Shown here: piece after piece, positions 17,398-25,716 of the stretch
How the letters are laid out: every line of letters begins with the position of its first letter
Position numbering within the stretch: position 1 is the stretch's first letter
From: Fodinicurvata sp. EGI_FJ10296
Lineage (GTDB): Bacteria > Pseudomonadota > Alphaproteobacteria > DSM-16000 > Inquilinaceae
Direction: 5' to 3'
DNA: 64,000 bases
NCBI RefSeq assembly: GCF_040712075.1
Contig: NZ_JBFCVL010000010.1
Span: 62,001 to 126,000 of the forward strand
Notes under the pieces: generated by a model
What the model was told of the DNA's origin: nothing
Databases searched by the model: none
What the model saw: the letters and a program-made list of their open reading frames with translations, nothing else
Translations under genes and position numbers: made by a program

Positions 17398-18711
17398 ATG
17401 GTGATATGCCCGCCGGCGATCGATCCGGCCGACGAGATGTCGGGCCCGCGCGCTGTCCCACAGGATGATTGCACTGGTGCAAGCGGCCCGCAAAACCGGC
17501 TGATGCCGTTCGACGACGCTTTGGCGACCGGTCTGGGTCTGGCGGCACGACCGGTTCCGATGGAGACGGTCGCGCTGTCCGATGCGGTCGGACGCGTCCT
17601 GGCCGGGCGCGCCTGCGCCGGGTCACCGATGCCGGCTTTCGATCACGCCGCGATGGATGGCTATGCCGTGCGTTATTCCGATCTGGCCGGACCCGGCCCC
17701 TGGACGCTGGAGCTGAACGGACGGGCGGCGGCCGGGGACGCGCCGTTGCCGGCGGACGCGGTCGCGACCGGTGCGGCCGTGCGCATCCTGACAGGCGCGC
17801 CAATACCCGCTGGCCTCGACACCGTCATCATGCAGGAGCACGCCGCGCGAAGCGGCAACCGGGTCACGATTGCTGATCGGCCCCGCCAGGGCGCCAATAT
17901 CCGCCTGACGGGCGAGGACGCCGCCATCGGCGCCACGGTCGTCGCCGAAGGCACGCTGCTGGGCGTGCGGGAGATCGCCGCTCTGGCCTCGATCGGCGAG
18001 GCAGCGGTCGATGTGCGGCGCAAACTGCGCATCGCCTGGTTTTCCAGCGGCAGCGAATTGCGCGAGCCCGGCGAGCCGCTGGCCCCGGGTCAGATCCACG
18101 ATGCCAACCGCTATACCCTGCTCGCCGCGCTGGACCAGCCGTGGATCGACCGCCTCGACCTGGGCACGGTGCCCGACACACCCCGGGCGCTGACCGATGC
18201 GCTGATCGATGCCAGCCACCGCGCCGATATGGTCGTTTCCACGGGCGGCGTTTCGGTCGGCGACGAAGATCATATGCCAAGCGTGTTCCGTGAGGCCGGC
18301 GGCGACATCCGGGCCATGCGGATCGCCATGAAGCCGGGCAAGCCGCTGGCGATCGGACGCATGAACGACGCCGTCTATCTGGGCCTGCCCGGCAACCCGG
18401 TGGCCGCATTCGTCGGGTGGCTGACCATCGGCGCGCCCATGGCCCGGCTGATGGCGGGCTTCGCCGATGTCCGCCCGCCCCGCCATTTCGCCCGACTGGC
18501 CGCCGCCTCCTCGCGCCGGCCGGGGCGCCGGGAATTTCGCCCGGCCCGGATCACCGGCCGCGACGACAACGGCGTGCCACGGATCGAACTGCTGGGCAGC
18601 AGCTTTTCCGCCCGGATCGGGTTGCTGTGCGCCGCCGATGGGCTGGCCGTTCTGCCCGCAGACGCCGAAACGCTGGATGCCGACACCGTGGTCGAATTCA
18701 TCTGGCTCTGA
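17398..18711 (+). CDS. moeA: Molybdopterin molybdotransferase MoeA
   Basis: This 437-aa enzyme inserts molybdenum into adenylylated molybdopterin, the last common step of cofactor synthesis needed by NarG. Conserved blocks are FDHAAMDGYAVR, RILTGAPIPAGLDTVIMQE, VVSTGGVSVGDEDHMP, MKPGKPLAIG and GLPGNPVAAFV. The start ATG 17398 has AAAGGAG eight to nine bases upstream, and the first 35 residues are a non-conserved extension. It closes the nar gene run, 100 bp after the preceding gene, and is convergent with the LysR gene. No other moa or mob genes are in the window. Confidence 0.95.
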   Translation: MVICPPAIDPADEMSGPRAVPQDDCTGASGPQNRLMPFDDALATGLGLAARPVPMETVALSDAVGRVLAGRACAGSPMPAFDHAAMDGYAVRYSDLAGPGPWTLELNGRAAAGDAPLPADAVATGAAVRILTGAPIPAGLDTVIMQEHAARSGNRVTIADRPRQGANIRLTGEDAAIGATVVAEGTLLGVREIAALASIGEAAVDVRRKLRIAWFSSGSELREPGEPLAPGQIHDANRYTLLAALDQPWIDRLDLGTVPDTPRALTDALIDASHRADMVVSTGGVSVGDEDHMPSVFREAGGDIRAMRIAMKPGKPLAIGRMNDAVYLGLPGNPVAAFVGWLTIGAPMARLMAGFADVRPPRHFARLAAASSRRPGRREFRPARITGRDDNGVPRIELLGSSFSARIGLLCAADGLAVLPADAETLDADTVVEFIWL

Positions 18712-18730
18712 CGCATCGGCTTGGCCGACC

Positions 18731-19642
18731 TCAGGCGGGCCGCTCGATCCTGGAAGCGACCGGATAGCTGTTCAAGGTCTCTTCGAGCATGCCGATGAAT
18801 TCGACCGAACCGCGCGACCGGGACCGGCCGGCCGCGGAAAGCACGCCGAAGGTAAAGGGCACTTCCGGCTCGAACGGGCGGATCTCGACGTCCCGGTTCT
18901 CGCAGTAAAGCGCGGTGAACGGATCGAACACGGCAACACCCAGCCCCAGTTCGACCAGCCGGCAGGCCACGATCGAAAGCGGCGTCTCGATCTGAATGGC
19001 GATGTCGATGCCGGCGGATTGAATGATGGTTTCCAGGTGCTGACGCAGACTGGACGCGGTCAACGATATCAGCTTTTCGTCGGCGAGATCCCGGGCACGA
19101 ATGCACTGTTTGGCGGTCAGCGGGTGTCCCCTGGACAATGCGCAGACGGCGGCGGCCGTTACGGACATTTCCACCCGGACACCGCGCACGTCGAAGGGCG
19201 GCGCGGCCAGCCCCAGCTCGCAATGCTGCGAAATGATCCATTCCACGACCTGTTGTGAACTTCGCGCATGCAGAGCCAGCCGCGCTTGTGGATGCTGGCC
19301 CTGGAAACTGGCGATCGTCTGCGGGACCAGATCAAGACACAGGCCGGGCATCGCTGCGATGGTCAATCGTGCCTCGCGGAAATTGCTGAGATCGCGGGCG
19401 AATTCGAAAAGCCGCTCCAGGCTCTTGTAGGACCGCTCCACCTCTTCGAACATCTGGATCGCTTCCGGCGTCGGCGACACCCGGCCGTGGCGGCGTTCGA
19501 ACAGCGGAAATGGCAGCGATGCTTCGAGATCGCTGATCAGCCGGCTGACGGACGGCTGGGATATCCGGAGGTATTCCGCCGCTTCGGTCATCGTTCGCGC
19601 CGCCATCACCGCCCGAAACGCCTCGATCTGCCGGTGTCTCAT
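18731..19642 (-). CDS. LysR-family transcriptional regulator
   Basis: This 303-aa LysR-type regulator has an N-terminal winged HTH (QIEAFRAVMAARTMTEAAEYLRISQPSVSRLISDLEASL) and a C-terminal effector domain (about residues 90-290). It is divergent from the flavoenzyme/TTT operon that starts at 19791 and probably regulates it in response to a pathway metabolite. GAGGCGAAAC precedes the ATG. A 7-bp inverted repeat just upstream is a good candidate operator. Confidence 0.9.
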   Translation of the reverse strand: MRHRQIEAFRAVMAARTMTEAAEYLRISQPSVSRLISDLEASLPFPLFERRHGRVSPTPEAIQMFEEVERSYKSLERLFEFARDLSNFREARLTIAAMPGLCLDLVPQTIASFQGQHPQARLALHARSSQQVVEWIISQHCELGLAAPPFDVRGVRVEMSVTAAAVCALSRGHPLTAKQCIRARDLADEKLISLTASSLRQHLETIIQSAGIDIAIQIETPLSIVACRLVELGLGVAVFDPFTALYCENRDVEIRPFEPEVPFTFGVLSAAGRSRSRGSVEFIGMLEETLNSYPVASRIERPA

Positions 19643-19660
19643 GTTTCGCCTCTTTCATTA

Positions 19661-19678
19661 TAATATTTCTGAATATTA
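19661..19678. promoter_or_regulatory. Inverted-repeat operator candidate for the LysR regulator
   Basis: TAATATT-TCTG-AATATTA is a perfect 7-bp inverted repeat, 19 bp upstream of the lysR start and about 115 bp from the divergent operon start. Its AT-rich dyad character fits a LysR (T-N11-A class) binding site. Confidence 0.6.
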
Positions 19679-19790
19679 AGCCGAACAATCTCGATTGGAC
19701 ACTATGAAGTCGATTCGATTGTATGTGGCCATGAAAAAATGCGTCCGGATTGCGGACCCGGTGAGGGCAATTGAGGCACAGGGAAGGCCA

Positions 19791-20903
19791 ATGAGTATCA
19801 GCACAACAGCCGATGCCGTTATCGTGGGCGGCGGGCTCGTCGGTGTGGCCATAGCCTATGGCCTCGTCCAGCGCGGGCTCGATGTCGTCATTCTAGACGA
19901 AGGCGATGTCGCCTTCCGGGCATCTCGCGGCAATTTCGGCCTGGTCTGGGTTCAGAGCAAGGGCGTCGGCATGCCGGCCTATGCGCAATGGACCCGCCGC
20001 TCGTCGGATCTGTGGCCGGAATTCGCCGAGACGGTCCGTGAGGACACCGGCATCGACCTGCAGTTCAGCCGCAACGGCGGCTATCAGTTCTGCCTTTCGG
20101 AAAAGGAATTCCAGGACCGCGTGCGCATGATGGATACGCTGGTCGAGGCCTCCGGCGGAACCTTTACTTATGAAATGATGCGGCGCGGCGAACTGGCCGA
20201 CCGGTTACCCGAGCTTGGCCCCGATGTCGTCGGTGCCTCGTTCTCGCCCCATGACGGTCATGTGAACTCGCTGCGGCTGTTCCGCGCCATGCATGTCGGG
20301 TTTCAGAAACACGGCGGCACCTACACCCCGAACAGCCGGGTCACCGACATCACCCGCGACGGCGACGGATTTCGCATCGCCACCGAAAAGGGCGACATTT
20401 ACCGCTCGGCCCGCGTCGTACTGGCAGCGGGCAATGCCACGCGCGAATTGGCGCCCATGGTCGGGTTGGAAGCGCCGGTATCGCCCCAGAAGGGCCAGAT
20501 CCTGGTGACGGCAAAGACCTCGCCGTTTCTCGACTGCCCCACTGCCCAGCTTCGCCAGACGGGCGAGGGCAGCGTACTGATCGGCGATTCCAAGGAGGAA
20601 TCGGGCTTCGAGGACATGACCTCGCCGGAGACCATCAAGATGCTGGCCGACCGCGCCGTGGCGACCTTTCCGGCACTGCAAAAGGTGCGGGTTGTGCGGT
20701 CCTGGGCGGCTTTGCGGGTCATGACGCCCGATGGCTTTCCGGTATACGGCCAATCCGAAACCCATCCGGGCGCCTTTGTCGCCTGCCTGCACAGTGGCGT
20801 GACGCTGGCGGCCGCCCATGTCGGGCCGATGGCCGACGCGATCGCCGGTGGCGGCCTTCCGCCGTCGTTCGAATCCTTCAGCGCGGACCGATTCAATGTT
20901 TAA
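19791..20903 (+). CDS. DAO-family FAD-dependent oxidoreductase (catalytic subunit of a heterotrimeric amine/amino-acid dehydrogenase)
   Basis: This 370-aa flavoenzyme has an N-terminal Rossmann FAD motif (AVIVGGGLVGVAIAYGLVQRGLDVVILDE). A later block, VVRSWAALRVMTPDGFPVYGQ, resembles glycine oxidase and sarcosine/opine dehydrogenase beta subunits. I start at ATG 19791, preceded by GGGAAGG; the frame stays open further upstream. The next two genes encode a small 2Fe-2S protein and a BFD-containing FAD protein, which is the arrangement of HcnABC, opine oxidases (OoxAB/NoxAB) and D-hydroxyproline dehydrogenase. The substrate is therefore a secondary amine or amino acid, not resolvable further. 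Confidence 0.85.
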   Translation: MSISTTADAVIVGGGLVGVAIAYGLVQRGLDVVILDEGDVAFRASRGNFGLVWVQSKGVGMPAYAQWTRRSSDLWPEFAETVREDTGIDLQFSRNGGYQFCLSEKEFQDRVRMMDTLVEASGGTFTYEMMRRGELADRLPELGPDVVGASFSPHDGHVNSLRLFRAMHVGFQKHGGTYTPNSRVTDITRDGDGFRIATEKGDIYRSARVVLAAGNATRELAPMVGLEAPVSPQKGQILVTAKTSPFLDCPTAQLRQTGEGSVLIGDSKEESGFEDMTSPETIKMLADRAVATFPALQKVRVVRSWAALRVMTPDGFPVYGQSETHPGAFVACLHSGVTLAAAHVGPMADAIAGGGLPPSFESFSADRFNV

Positions 20904-21195
20904 GCGGCACTACTCCGATCCGGACGTTCCAACGGTCACGATCCGCTTCGAAGGCGAGGCGATCGAAGCGCGCGCGACCGACACCGTCGCGGCGGCCTTG
21001 CTGATTGCCGGCGTGACCGCGACCCGCACGACGCCGGTCACCGGTCAGCCGCGCGCACCCTATTGCATGATGGGGGTGTGCTTCGACTGCCTGATGGTCA
21101 TCGACGGCGAGGGCGATCGCCAGGCCTGCCTGGTGCCGGTCGCCGAGGGCATGACTGTTTCCCGCCAGAACCGCACGATCGAGGTGGTCCGATGA
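20896..21195 (+). CDS. Small (2Fe-2S)-binding subunit of the flavin dehydrogenase
   Basis: This 99-aa ferredoxin-like protein has the cluster pattern C-x4-C-x2-C (CMMGVCFDC) with a fourth cysteine 13 residues later (QAC). It starts at ATG 20896, overlapping the preceding stop by 8 bp, and its end overlaps the next gene by 4 bp. Proteins of this type (HcnA-like, SoxA N-terminal-like) carry electrons between the two flavoprotein subunits. Confidence 0.88.
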   Translation: MFKRHYSDPDVPTVTIRFEGEAIEARATDTVAAALLIAGVTATRTTPVTGQPRAPYCMMGVCFDCLMVIDGEGDRQACLVPVAEGMTVSRQNRTIEVVR

Positions 21196-22670
21196 CCGAC
21201 AGCTATGATCTCGTCGTGATCGGCGCCGGTCCGGCCGGTCTGTCCGCGGCGACCGAAGGTGCCGCCCGCGGCCTTTCCGTTCTGCTGCTTGACGAGCAGC
21301 CGGGTCCTGGCGGCCAGATCTATCGCGCGTCCGAAACCAGTCCACTGGCCGGGCGCGGCGTACTCGGACCGGAGTATGAGCGGGGCCGGGACCTGGCCGC
21401 GGCTTTTCGCGCCAGCGCCGCCGAATACAGCCCCCGCTCGACGGTGACCGACATCACCCGCGACGGATGGGTCGGGATCGATTGTGACGGCGCGATCCGC
21501 TATGTGCACGGCCGCCGGATTCTGATCGCGACCGGCGCCATGGAACGCCCGTTCCCCATTCGGGGCTGGACCCTGCCCGGCGTGATGACGGCCGGCGCCG
21601 CGCAGACGCTTTTGAAATCCGCCGGCGCCGTGCCGGGATCGCGCACCGTCATGGCGGGCAGCGGGCCGCTATTGTATCTGCTGGCCTGGCAGATCCTGCA
21701 GACCGGCCAGCCGTTGCACGCCATTCTGGATACCGCCGCCCCGTCGAAGACATCGCTGGCGGTTCTCTCCAAACTCCCCGGCGCGATGCGCAAGCCGTCC
21801 TATCTGGTCAAGGGGCTGCGCCTGCTGGCCGCGATCAAGCGGTCCGGCGTGCGCCATGTGCAGGGTGTGACAGGCCTGTCGGCCGAGGGCGACGGCGCCC
21901 TGAACGGTGTCACATTCGAACGCGGCGGCAAAAGCGAACGGCTCGACGCCGACCTTTTGCTGCTGCATCAGGGGGTGGTTCCGAACATTCAGTTGACCCA
22001 GGCATTGCGCTGCGATCACCGCTGGGACGACGGCCAGTTGTGCTGGCGTCCGGTGACGGATGACTGGGGCGTGACCTCTGTCGCCAACATCGCCGTTGCC
22101 GGCGACGGCGGCGGCATCGGCGGCGCTGTTGCGGCTGAATATGCCGGGCGCGTTGCGGCAATCGGCGCGGCCATCGATGCCGGCCGGGTGGACTCAGACG
22201 CCGGCGCGCAGGCAGCCCAACCCCTTCGCGCCGCTTTGGCCCGCGATCTTGCCGCGCGGCCATTGCTCGACGCGCTTTATCGTCCGGCCGACGGCTTCCG
22301 CGTTCCCGAAGACGATGCCGTCGTTGCCTGCCGGTGCGAGGAAGTAACCATCGGAGAAATCCGCAAAGCGGCCAGGATGGGGGCAACCGGCCCGAACCAG
22401 CTCAAGGCGTTTCTTCGCGCGGGCATGGGCGCTTGCCAGGGCCGTCTCTGCGGCTTGACCGTTTCGGAAACCATCGCCCGCGAACGCGGCCAGTCGCCAG
22501 CCGAAACCGGCTACTACCGTATCAGACCCCCCTTCAAACCCGTCACGCTGGGGGCTCTGGCGTCGATGAGCCTTCCGCGCACAACCGGTTATGAAAATCC
22601 GGAAGAACCGGCGAACCCGGAAAAATCGGCAGAAACGCCATCCCCAACCGAATTCCGAACAGGGACATGA
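21192..22670 (+). CDS. FAD/NAD(P)-binding oxidoreductase with BFD-like [2Fe-2S] domain (HcnB/OoxA-like)
   Basis: This 492-aa protein has an N-terminal FAD site (DLVVIGAGPAGLSAATEGAARGLSVLLLDEQPGPGGQIYR), a second dinucleotide fold around residues 150-180, and a C-terminal BFD-type cluster (VACRCEEVTIGEIRKAARMGA... CQGRLCG). It is the electron-accepting subunit of the heterotrimer with the two preceding genes. The last 35 residues are a Pro/Glu-rich tail of low complexity. The start at 21192 overlaps the ferredoxin stop (ATGA). Confidence 0.87.
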   Translation: MTDSYDLVVIGAGPAGLSAATEGAARGLSVLLLDEQPGPGGQIYRASETSPLAGRGVLGPEYERGRDLAAAFRASAAEYSPRSTVTDITRDGWVGIDCDGAIRYVHGRRILIATGAMERPFPIRGWTLPGVMTAGAAQTLLKSAGAVPGSRTVMAGSGPLLYLLAWQILQTGQPLHAILDTAAPSKTSLAVLSKLPGAMRKPSYLVKGLRLLAAIKRSGVRHVQGVTGLSAEGDGALNGVTFERGGKSERLDADLLLLHQGVVPNIQLTQALRCDHRWDDGQLCWRPVTDDWGVTSVANIAVAGDGGGIGGAVAAEYAGRVAAIGAAIDAGRVDSDAGAQAAQPLRAALARDLAARPLLDALYRPADGFRVPEDDAVVACRCEEVTIGEIRKAARMGATGPNQLKAFLRAGMGACQGRLCGLTVSETIARERGQSPAETGYYRIRPPFKPVTLGALASMSLPRTTGYENPEEPANPEKSAETPSPTEFRTGT

Positions 22671-22680
22671 AAAGGAAAAC

Positions 22681-23664
22681 ATGATGAACAAGATGATTTT
22701 GAAAGCCTCCGTCGCCGCCGCGATCCTGGCTGTCTCGGGCGGAGCCGCCCAGGCGGAATGGCCGGAAGAAGCCGTGCGCCTCGTCATTTCATTCTCGCCC
22801 GGCGGCGGAATGGACCAGAGCGTGCTGCCCTTGAAGCCGCTGCTCGAAGAAGACCTCGGCCAGACATTCCTGTACGATTACCGGCCCGGCGCCAGCGGCC
22901 GGATCGGGTTCGAATATGTCTATATGAATGGCGAAGACGGCTACACGGTCAGCGCCCTCAGCGAACCGCATTTCACCAACACCACGATCTTCGACGAACC
23001 GCGCTACACCATTGAAGATCTGGTGCCGGTGGGACTTTTCATGCGCGACGTGCCGGTCTGGTTCGTGCGCAATGACTCGCCCTATCAGGACATGAACGAT
23101 CTGATCGAGGCCGCGCGTGAGATGCCGGGCGAAATTACGGTCGCAACCGGCAGCTTCACCGGCGAACAGTACCTGACGGTCGCCATTCTGGAAGAACAGG
23201 CCGATGTTCAGTTCCGGGCCGTCAATGTTCAGGGCGGCGCGCCGGTGATGAGTAACGTCCTGGGCGGACACATGGATGTCGGTGTTTCCCGTCCGGCCTC
23301 CATCGCCGGGATCGCGGATGAGGTCCGTGCGCTCGGTGTCGTCTCACCGGAACGCAACAACATCTTCCCCGACGCGCCGACCTTCGACGAACAACTGCCG
23401 GAAGAATACGATATTCCGCATTTCAGCTCGTCGCGCGGTTTCGCCGTCCATCGGCAGTTCGCGGAAGAGAACCCGGAAGGTTTCGCACGTCTGGAACAGG
23501 CGCTGCATGATGCCGTGCATTCCGACGCCTATGGCGAGGCGCTCGATCGCATGGGCCTCGATCTCGAATGGGTGCCGTCCGAGGCGGCCCAGGAAGAGAT
23601 TCTCGCGACTGCCCGCATGATGGAACAGTATCGCGAACTGGTCGTGGCAGCGCAGGACCGCTGA
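22681..23664 (+). CDS. tctC: Tripartite tricarboxylate transporter substrate-binding protein, TctC family (cluster 1)
   Basis: This periplasmic binding protein of about 327 aa belongs to the Bug/TctC family. It has a signal peptide with Ala-x-Ala cleavage (GGAAQA before EWPEE). The family opening VRLVISFSPGGGMDQSVLPL forms the ligand loop, with DYRPGASGRIGFEYV next. It starts at ATG ATG (22681 or 22684) after AAAAGGA, 10 bp after the flavoenzyme stop. Bug-family proteins bind carboxylates and amino-acid-like ligands. A long stem-loop follows the gene. Confidence 0.92.
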   Translation: MMNKMILKASVAAAILAVSGGAAQAEWPEEAVRLVISFSPGGGMDQSVLPLKPLLEEDLGQTFLYDYRPGASGRIGFEYVYMNGEDGYTVSALSEPHFTNTTIFDEPRYTIEDLVPVGLFMRDVPVWFVRNDSPYQDMNDLIEAAREMPGEITVATGSFTGEQYLTVAILEEQADVQFRAVNVQGGAPVMSNVLGGHMDVGVSRPASIAGIADEVRALGVVSPERNNIFPDAPTFDEQLPEEYDIPHFSSSRGFAVHRQFAEENPEGFARLEQALHDAVHSDAYGEALDRMGLDLEWVPSEAAQEEILATARMMEQYRELVVAAQDR

Positions 23665-23672
23665 TCGGATTA

Positions 23673-23726
23673 GCGGGCGGGGTGCCGGCACAGCCAACCG
23701 CAGCGCACCGCCGTCCCCCCGCCCGC
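23673..23726 (+). other. Stem-loop between tctC and tctB of cluster 1
   Basis: The arm GCGGGCGGGG at 23673-23682 pairs perfectly with CCCCGCCCGC at 23717-23726. A second palindrome, GTGCCGGCAC, lies inside the loop. No T-tract follows and tctB starts 29 bp later, so it is more likely an mRNA-processing or stability element than a full terminator. Confidence 0.65.
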
Positions 23727-23754
23727 GATCGTTCCCCCGCCGAAAGGTCTGACC

Positions 23755-24159
23755 ATGGCTTTCCTTCGAGAAGCACTGATGCCGCTCGTGGTGCTTGCGT
23801 TCATCGTGGCCTATGTGAGCCTGACGCAGAACAAGCCGGCCGAGAGCACGATTTTCCCCTACACGATCATGATTTTCATTGGCGCGCTTGCCATTGGCAT
23901 ACTTGCGTCATCATGGAAACTGAAAGATTTCTATCGTGTCGCCAATGAAGAGAAGTCTCGGGCACCGCTCGTATTCGCCCTGTCTTTGCTCTTCATTGTC
24001 GGTTTCGTCTATCTCGGCTTCTCCATCGCGGCGCTGGCCTTTCTCGTCGTCTCACTGATCGCCCTGGGCACCAGACCCATTCCATCGATCATTATCTCCG
24101 TCATCCTGACCGGCGGGATCTATCTCCTGTTCGCGATCGGGCTCGGCGTCAGCTTGTAG
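23755..24159 (+). CDS. tctB: Tripartite tricarboxylate transporter small membrane subunit, TctB family (cluster 1)
   Basis: This 134-aa protein has about four hydrophobic helices (LVVLAFIVAYVSL, IFPYTIMIFIGALAIGILA, PLVFALSLLFIVGFVYLGFSIAALAFLVV, ISVILTGGIYLLFAIGL). Sequence conservation in TctB is low, so the assignment rests on size, topology and the position between tctC and tctA. AAAGG precedes the ATG. Confidence 0.85.
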   Translation: MAFLREALMPLVVLAFIVAYVSLTQNKPAESTIFPYTIMIFIGALAIGILASSWKLKDFYRVANEEKSRAPLVFALSLLFIVGFVYLGFSIAALAFLVVSLIALGTRPIPSIIISVILTGGIYLLFAIGLGVSL

Positions 24160-24179
24160 TCCCGGGAAAGGCTTTACGA

Positions 24180-25697
24180 ATGCTGGAAATAATCGGCGAT
24201 CTCAGTTTCACGACCTTTCTCGTGACCCTTGCCGGCATTGTGGTCGGCATGTTCTTCGGTGCATTGCCGGGGTTCGGCGGCAGCGCCTCGATGGCCATCG
24301 TGCTGCCGATCGCCATCGCCATGTCACCGCTGAATGCCATGGTCTTCCTCATCGGGATTTATGCCGGTGGTCATTATGGCGGCGGAATACCCTCTGTCCT
24401 TATCGGCGTGCCCGGCGATGCCGGTGCGGCGGCGACGGTCTTCGACGGCTTCCAGATGACGCGCAACGGCCGCGCCTCGGAGGCGCTGGCGATGCTGGCA
24501 ATGGGCTCGGCGCTGGCAGGTATTTTCAGTGTCATCGCCTTTCTGATCTTCGCACCCATGCTGGCCCGGGCGGCATTGAGCTTCGGACCGCCGGAACTGT
24601 TCATGCTGGTCATCTTCGGCCTGTCGATCCTCGGCTCGATCGATCCGTCGAAAATGCTGAAGACACTGTTTGCAGGTTCGCTGGGCCTCGCCCTGGCGAC
24701 GGTCGGCGTCGATCCCTACTGGGCCGAGCCGCGCATGGTATTCAACATTCCGCAGCTTTACGACGGCCTGCCGTTCATCCCCGCGCTGCTGGGTTTGTTC
24801 TGCATCGCCCAGATGCTTGTCCTGATCGACGAGCGCCATCTGGTCCATACCAATCGCGACGTCGCCAGCCCCTCGTTCGGCAAGACGCTGAAAGGCATGG
24901 TCGAGGTCTTCCGCTATTGGAAGGCACTACTGATCGGGGCACTGTCGGGGACGTTCATCGGCGCGCTGCCGGGCGCCGGCGCAACGATCGCGGCCTTCGT
25001 CGCCTATAACCTGACCAAGAATGTCTCCAAGACACCCGAGACATTCGGCAAGGGCAACCCCGAGGGACTGGTTGCGCCGGAATCCGCCAACAACGCCATT
25101 GTCGGCGGTTCGCTGATCCCGACCTTTGCCCTGGGCATCCCGGGCTCCGGCGCGGCGGCCGTGCTGATGGGCGTCATGATGTATATGGGCCTGCGACCCG
25201 GCCCGCGTCTCTTCGTCGAGCAATTCCCGCTGATCCAGACGCTTGTCGTCTACTTGCTGCTCGGCTGCGTGCTGATGATCGTCATCGGCGCGGTTGCGGC
25301 CGGCACATTCTACAAGCTGACACGCATACCGCTGCGCATCCTGGTACCCTGCGTCATCGTCGCGGCATCTGTCGGCGCCTATGCCTATCGCGGCGAAATC
25401 TTCGACCTGGGTGTCATGATGGGCTTCGGTCTGCTCGGCTATCTCCTGCAAAAGCGCCAGTATCCGCTGAGCGCGGTCGTGCTCGGCCTCGTGCTGGGGC
25501 CGATGGCCGAACAGTATTTCGTCCAGAGCCTCGCGATGACCTCCTGGGATTTCACCGTATTCTTCACGCGGCCGATCACCATGGGTCTCTGGGTGCTGAT
25601 CATCGGGTCGATCGTTTCGTCGATCGTCCTGTACCGCAAGACGAAGAAATCGGATGCCGCTATCAAGGCGGCTTCCACTGCTGAACAAGGCAGTTGA
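24180..25697 (+). CDS. tctA: Tripartite tricarboxylate transporter large membrane subunit, TctA family (cluster 1)
   Basis: This 505-aa permease has about twelve helices. The TctA repeat motifs are GMFFGALPGFGGSASMAIVLP near residue 24 and GTFIGALPGAGATIAAFVAYN near residue 260, and the conserved segment EGLVAPESANNAIVGGSLIPTFALGIPGSGAAAVLMG is present. It forms a secondary transporter with TctB and TctC. Its neighbours suggest import of the compound degraded by the Ntn hydrolase and flavoenzymes of this operon. Confidence 0.94.
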   Translation: MLEIIGDLSFTTFLVTLAGIVVGMFFGALPGFGGSASMAIVLPIAIAMSPLNAMVFLIGIYAGGHYGGGIPSVLIGVPGDAGAAATVFDGFQMTRNGRASEALAMLAMGSALAGIFSVIAFLIFAPMLARAALSFGPPELFMLVIFGLSILGSIDPSKMLKTLFAGSLGLALATVGVDPYWAEPRMVFNIPQLYDGLPFIPALLGLFCIAQMLVLIDERHLVHTNRDVASPSFGKTLKGMVEVFRYWKALLIGALSGTFIGALPGAGATIAAFVAYNLTKNVSKTPETFGKGNPEGLVAPESANNAIVGGSLIPTFALGIPGSGAAAVLMGVMMYMGLRPGPRLFVEQFPLIQTLVVYLLLGCVLMIVIGAVAAGTFYKLTRIPLRILVPCVIVAASVGAYAYRGEIFDLGVMMGFGLLGYLLQKRQYPLSAVVLGLVLGPMAEQYFVQSLAMTSWDFTVFFTRPITMGLWVLIIGSIVSSIVLYRKTKKSDAAIKAASTAEQGS

Positions 25698-25716
25698 GGC
25701 ATAAGGAGAACGACAG

